Source: Caldithrix sp. (GTDB lineage Bacteria; Zhuqueibacterota; Zhuqueibacteria; Oceanimicrobiales; Oceanimicrobiaceae). Taken from it: a stretch of 5,133 nucleotides of DNA. Shown here one piece after another: positions 5,066 to 5,133 of this stretch (its first letter is position 1; every line of letters begins with the position of its first letter). The notes below the pieces were generated by a model. That model made no database searches. It was not told the DNA's origin and saw nothing but the letters and a program-made list of their open reading frames with translations. The position numbers were made by a program, and so were the translations under genes. The stretch is taken from the NCBI GenBank assembly GCA_004357015.1, contig SMXE01000219.1:1-5133 (forward strand), given 5' to 3'.

Positions 5066-5133
5066 TCTGATTCCCCGGACTCATCTCCCGTGTCCTTTCC
5101 GCTTTCCTCTGTCGCGTCCGAAGTCGCCGTGGA
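5062..5133 (-). CDS. C-terminal tail of an upstream gene, acidic, partial
   Basis: The frame is open from the right edge to TGA (5062-5064). The visible 23 residues are a low-complexity acidic tail (…ATEESGKDTGDESGESE) with 8 Asp/Glu and a single Lys, probably disordered. Its TGA overlaps the ATG of the pyrophosphorylase gene as ATGA, the classic arrangement of translationally coupled operon genes, and this is the main reason to believe the frame. The competing minus-strand frame is basic (HGDFGRDRGKRKGHGR, stop at 5081-5083) and would leave a 15-base gap instead. The body of the protein lies outside the window, so no function is given. Confidence 0.5.
   Translation of the reverse strand, partial: STATSDATEESGKDTGDESGESE

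Overview
The window reads as ordinary chromosomal housekeeping DNA from a Gram-negative-type bacterium. The evidence for an outer membrane is a lipoprotein with a clean lipobox and a LolA-like body. A eukaryote-style (UAP1/QRI1-type) nucleotide-sugar pyrophosphorylase sits beside an ATP-type PEP carboxykinase. That combination is most familiar to me from the PVC/Planctomycetes, Acidobacteria and neighbouring uncultured phyla, but the sequence alone does not fix the taxon. I see no phage, IS element, CRISPR array, tRNA or rRNA.

Layout, left to right. (1) Bases 1-215, + strand: the 3' end of a small membrane protein whose frame appears broken by a one-base loss near 121-129. (2) Bases 216-531: no confident gene; only weak antisense reading frames. 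(3) Bases 532-1472: a self-contained monocistronic unit. It has a near-consensus sigma-70 promoter with two dyads over its core, a strong Shine-Dalgarno, a methionine-rich LolA-like lipoprotein gene (606-1409) and a textbook intrinsic terminator. (4) Bases 1473-1938: a 466-base gap holding a (TTTGGAA)n heptamer array, a 13-bp direct repeat spaced by 90 bp and a doubtful 99-codon antisense ORF. (5) Bases 1939-3552: a complete pckA with all catalytic motifs. (6) Bases 3553-3628: a short convergent intergenic gap with two hairpins. (7) Bases 3629-5065, - strand: a complete UDPGP-family UDP-N-acetylhexosamine/UDP-sugar pyrophosphorylase. (8) Bases 5062-5133, - strand: the acidic C-terminal tail of an upstream gene whose stop overlaps the pyrophosphorylase start by ATGA, suggesting a translationally coupled operon that continues beyond the window.

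Functionally, PckA makes PEP from oxaloacetate, the entry step of gluconeogenesis. The pyrophosphorylase activates a hexose(amine)-1-phosphate with UTP for envelope or glycan synthesis. The two are metabolically compatible but are transcribed convergently, so co-regulation is not indicated. I did not find a convincing undescribed system. The items most worth a second look are the dyads over the lipoprotein promoter, the Met-rich lipoprotein, the eukaryote-type pyrophosphorylase with its coupled upstream partner, and the apparent frameshift at the left edge.
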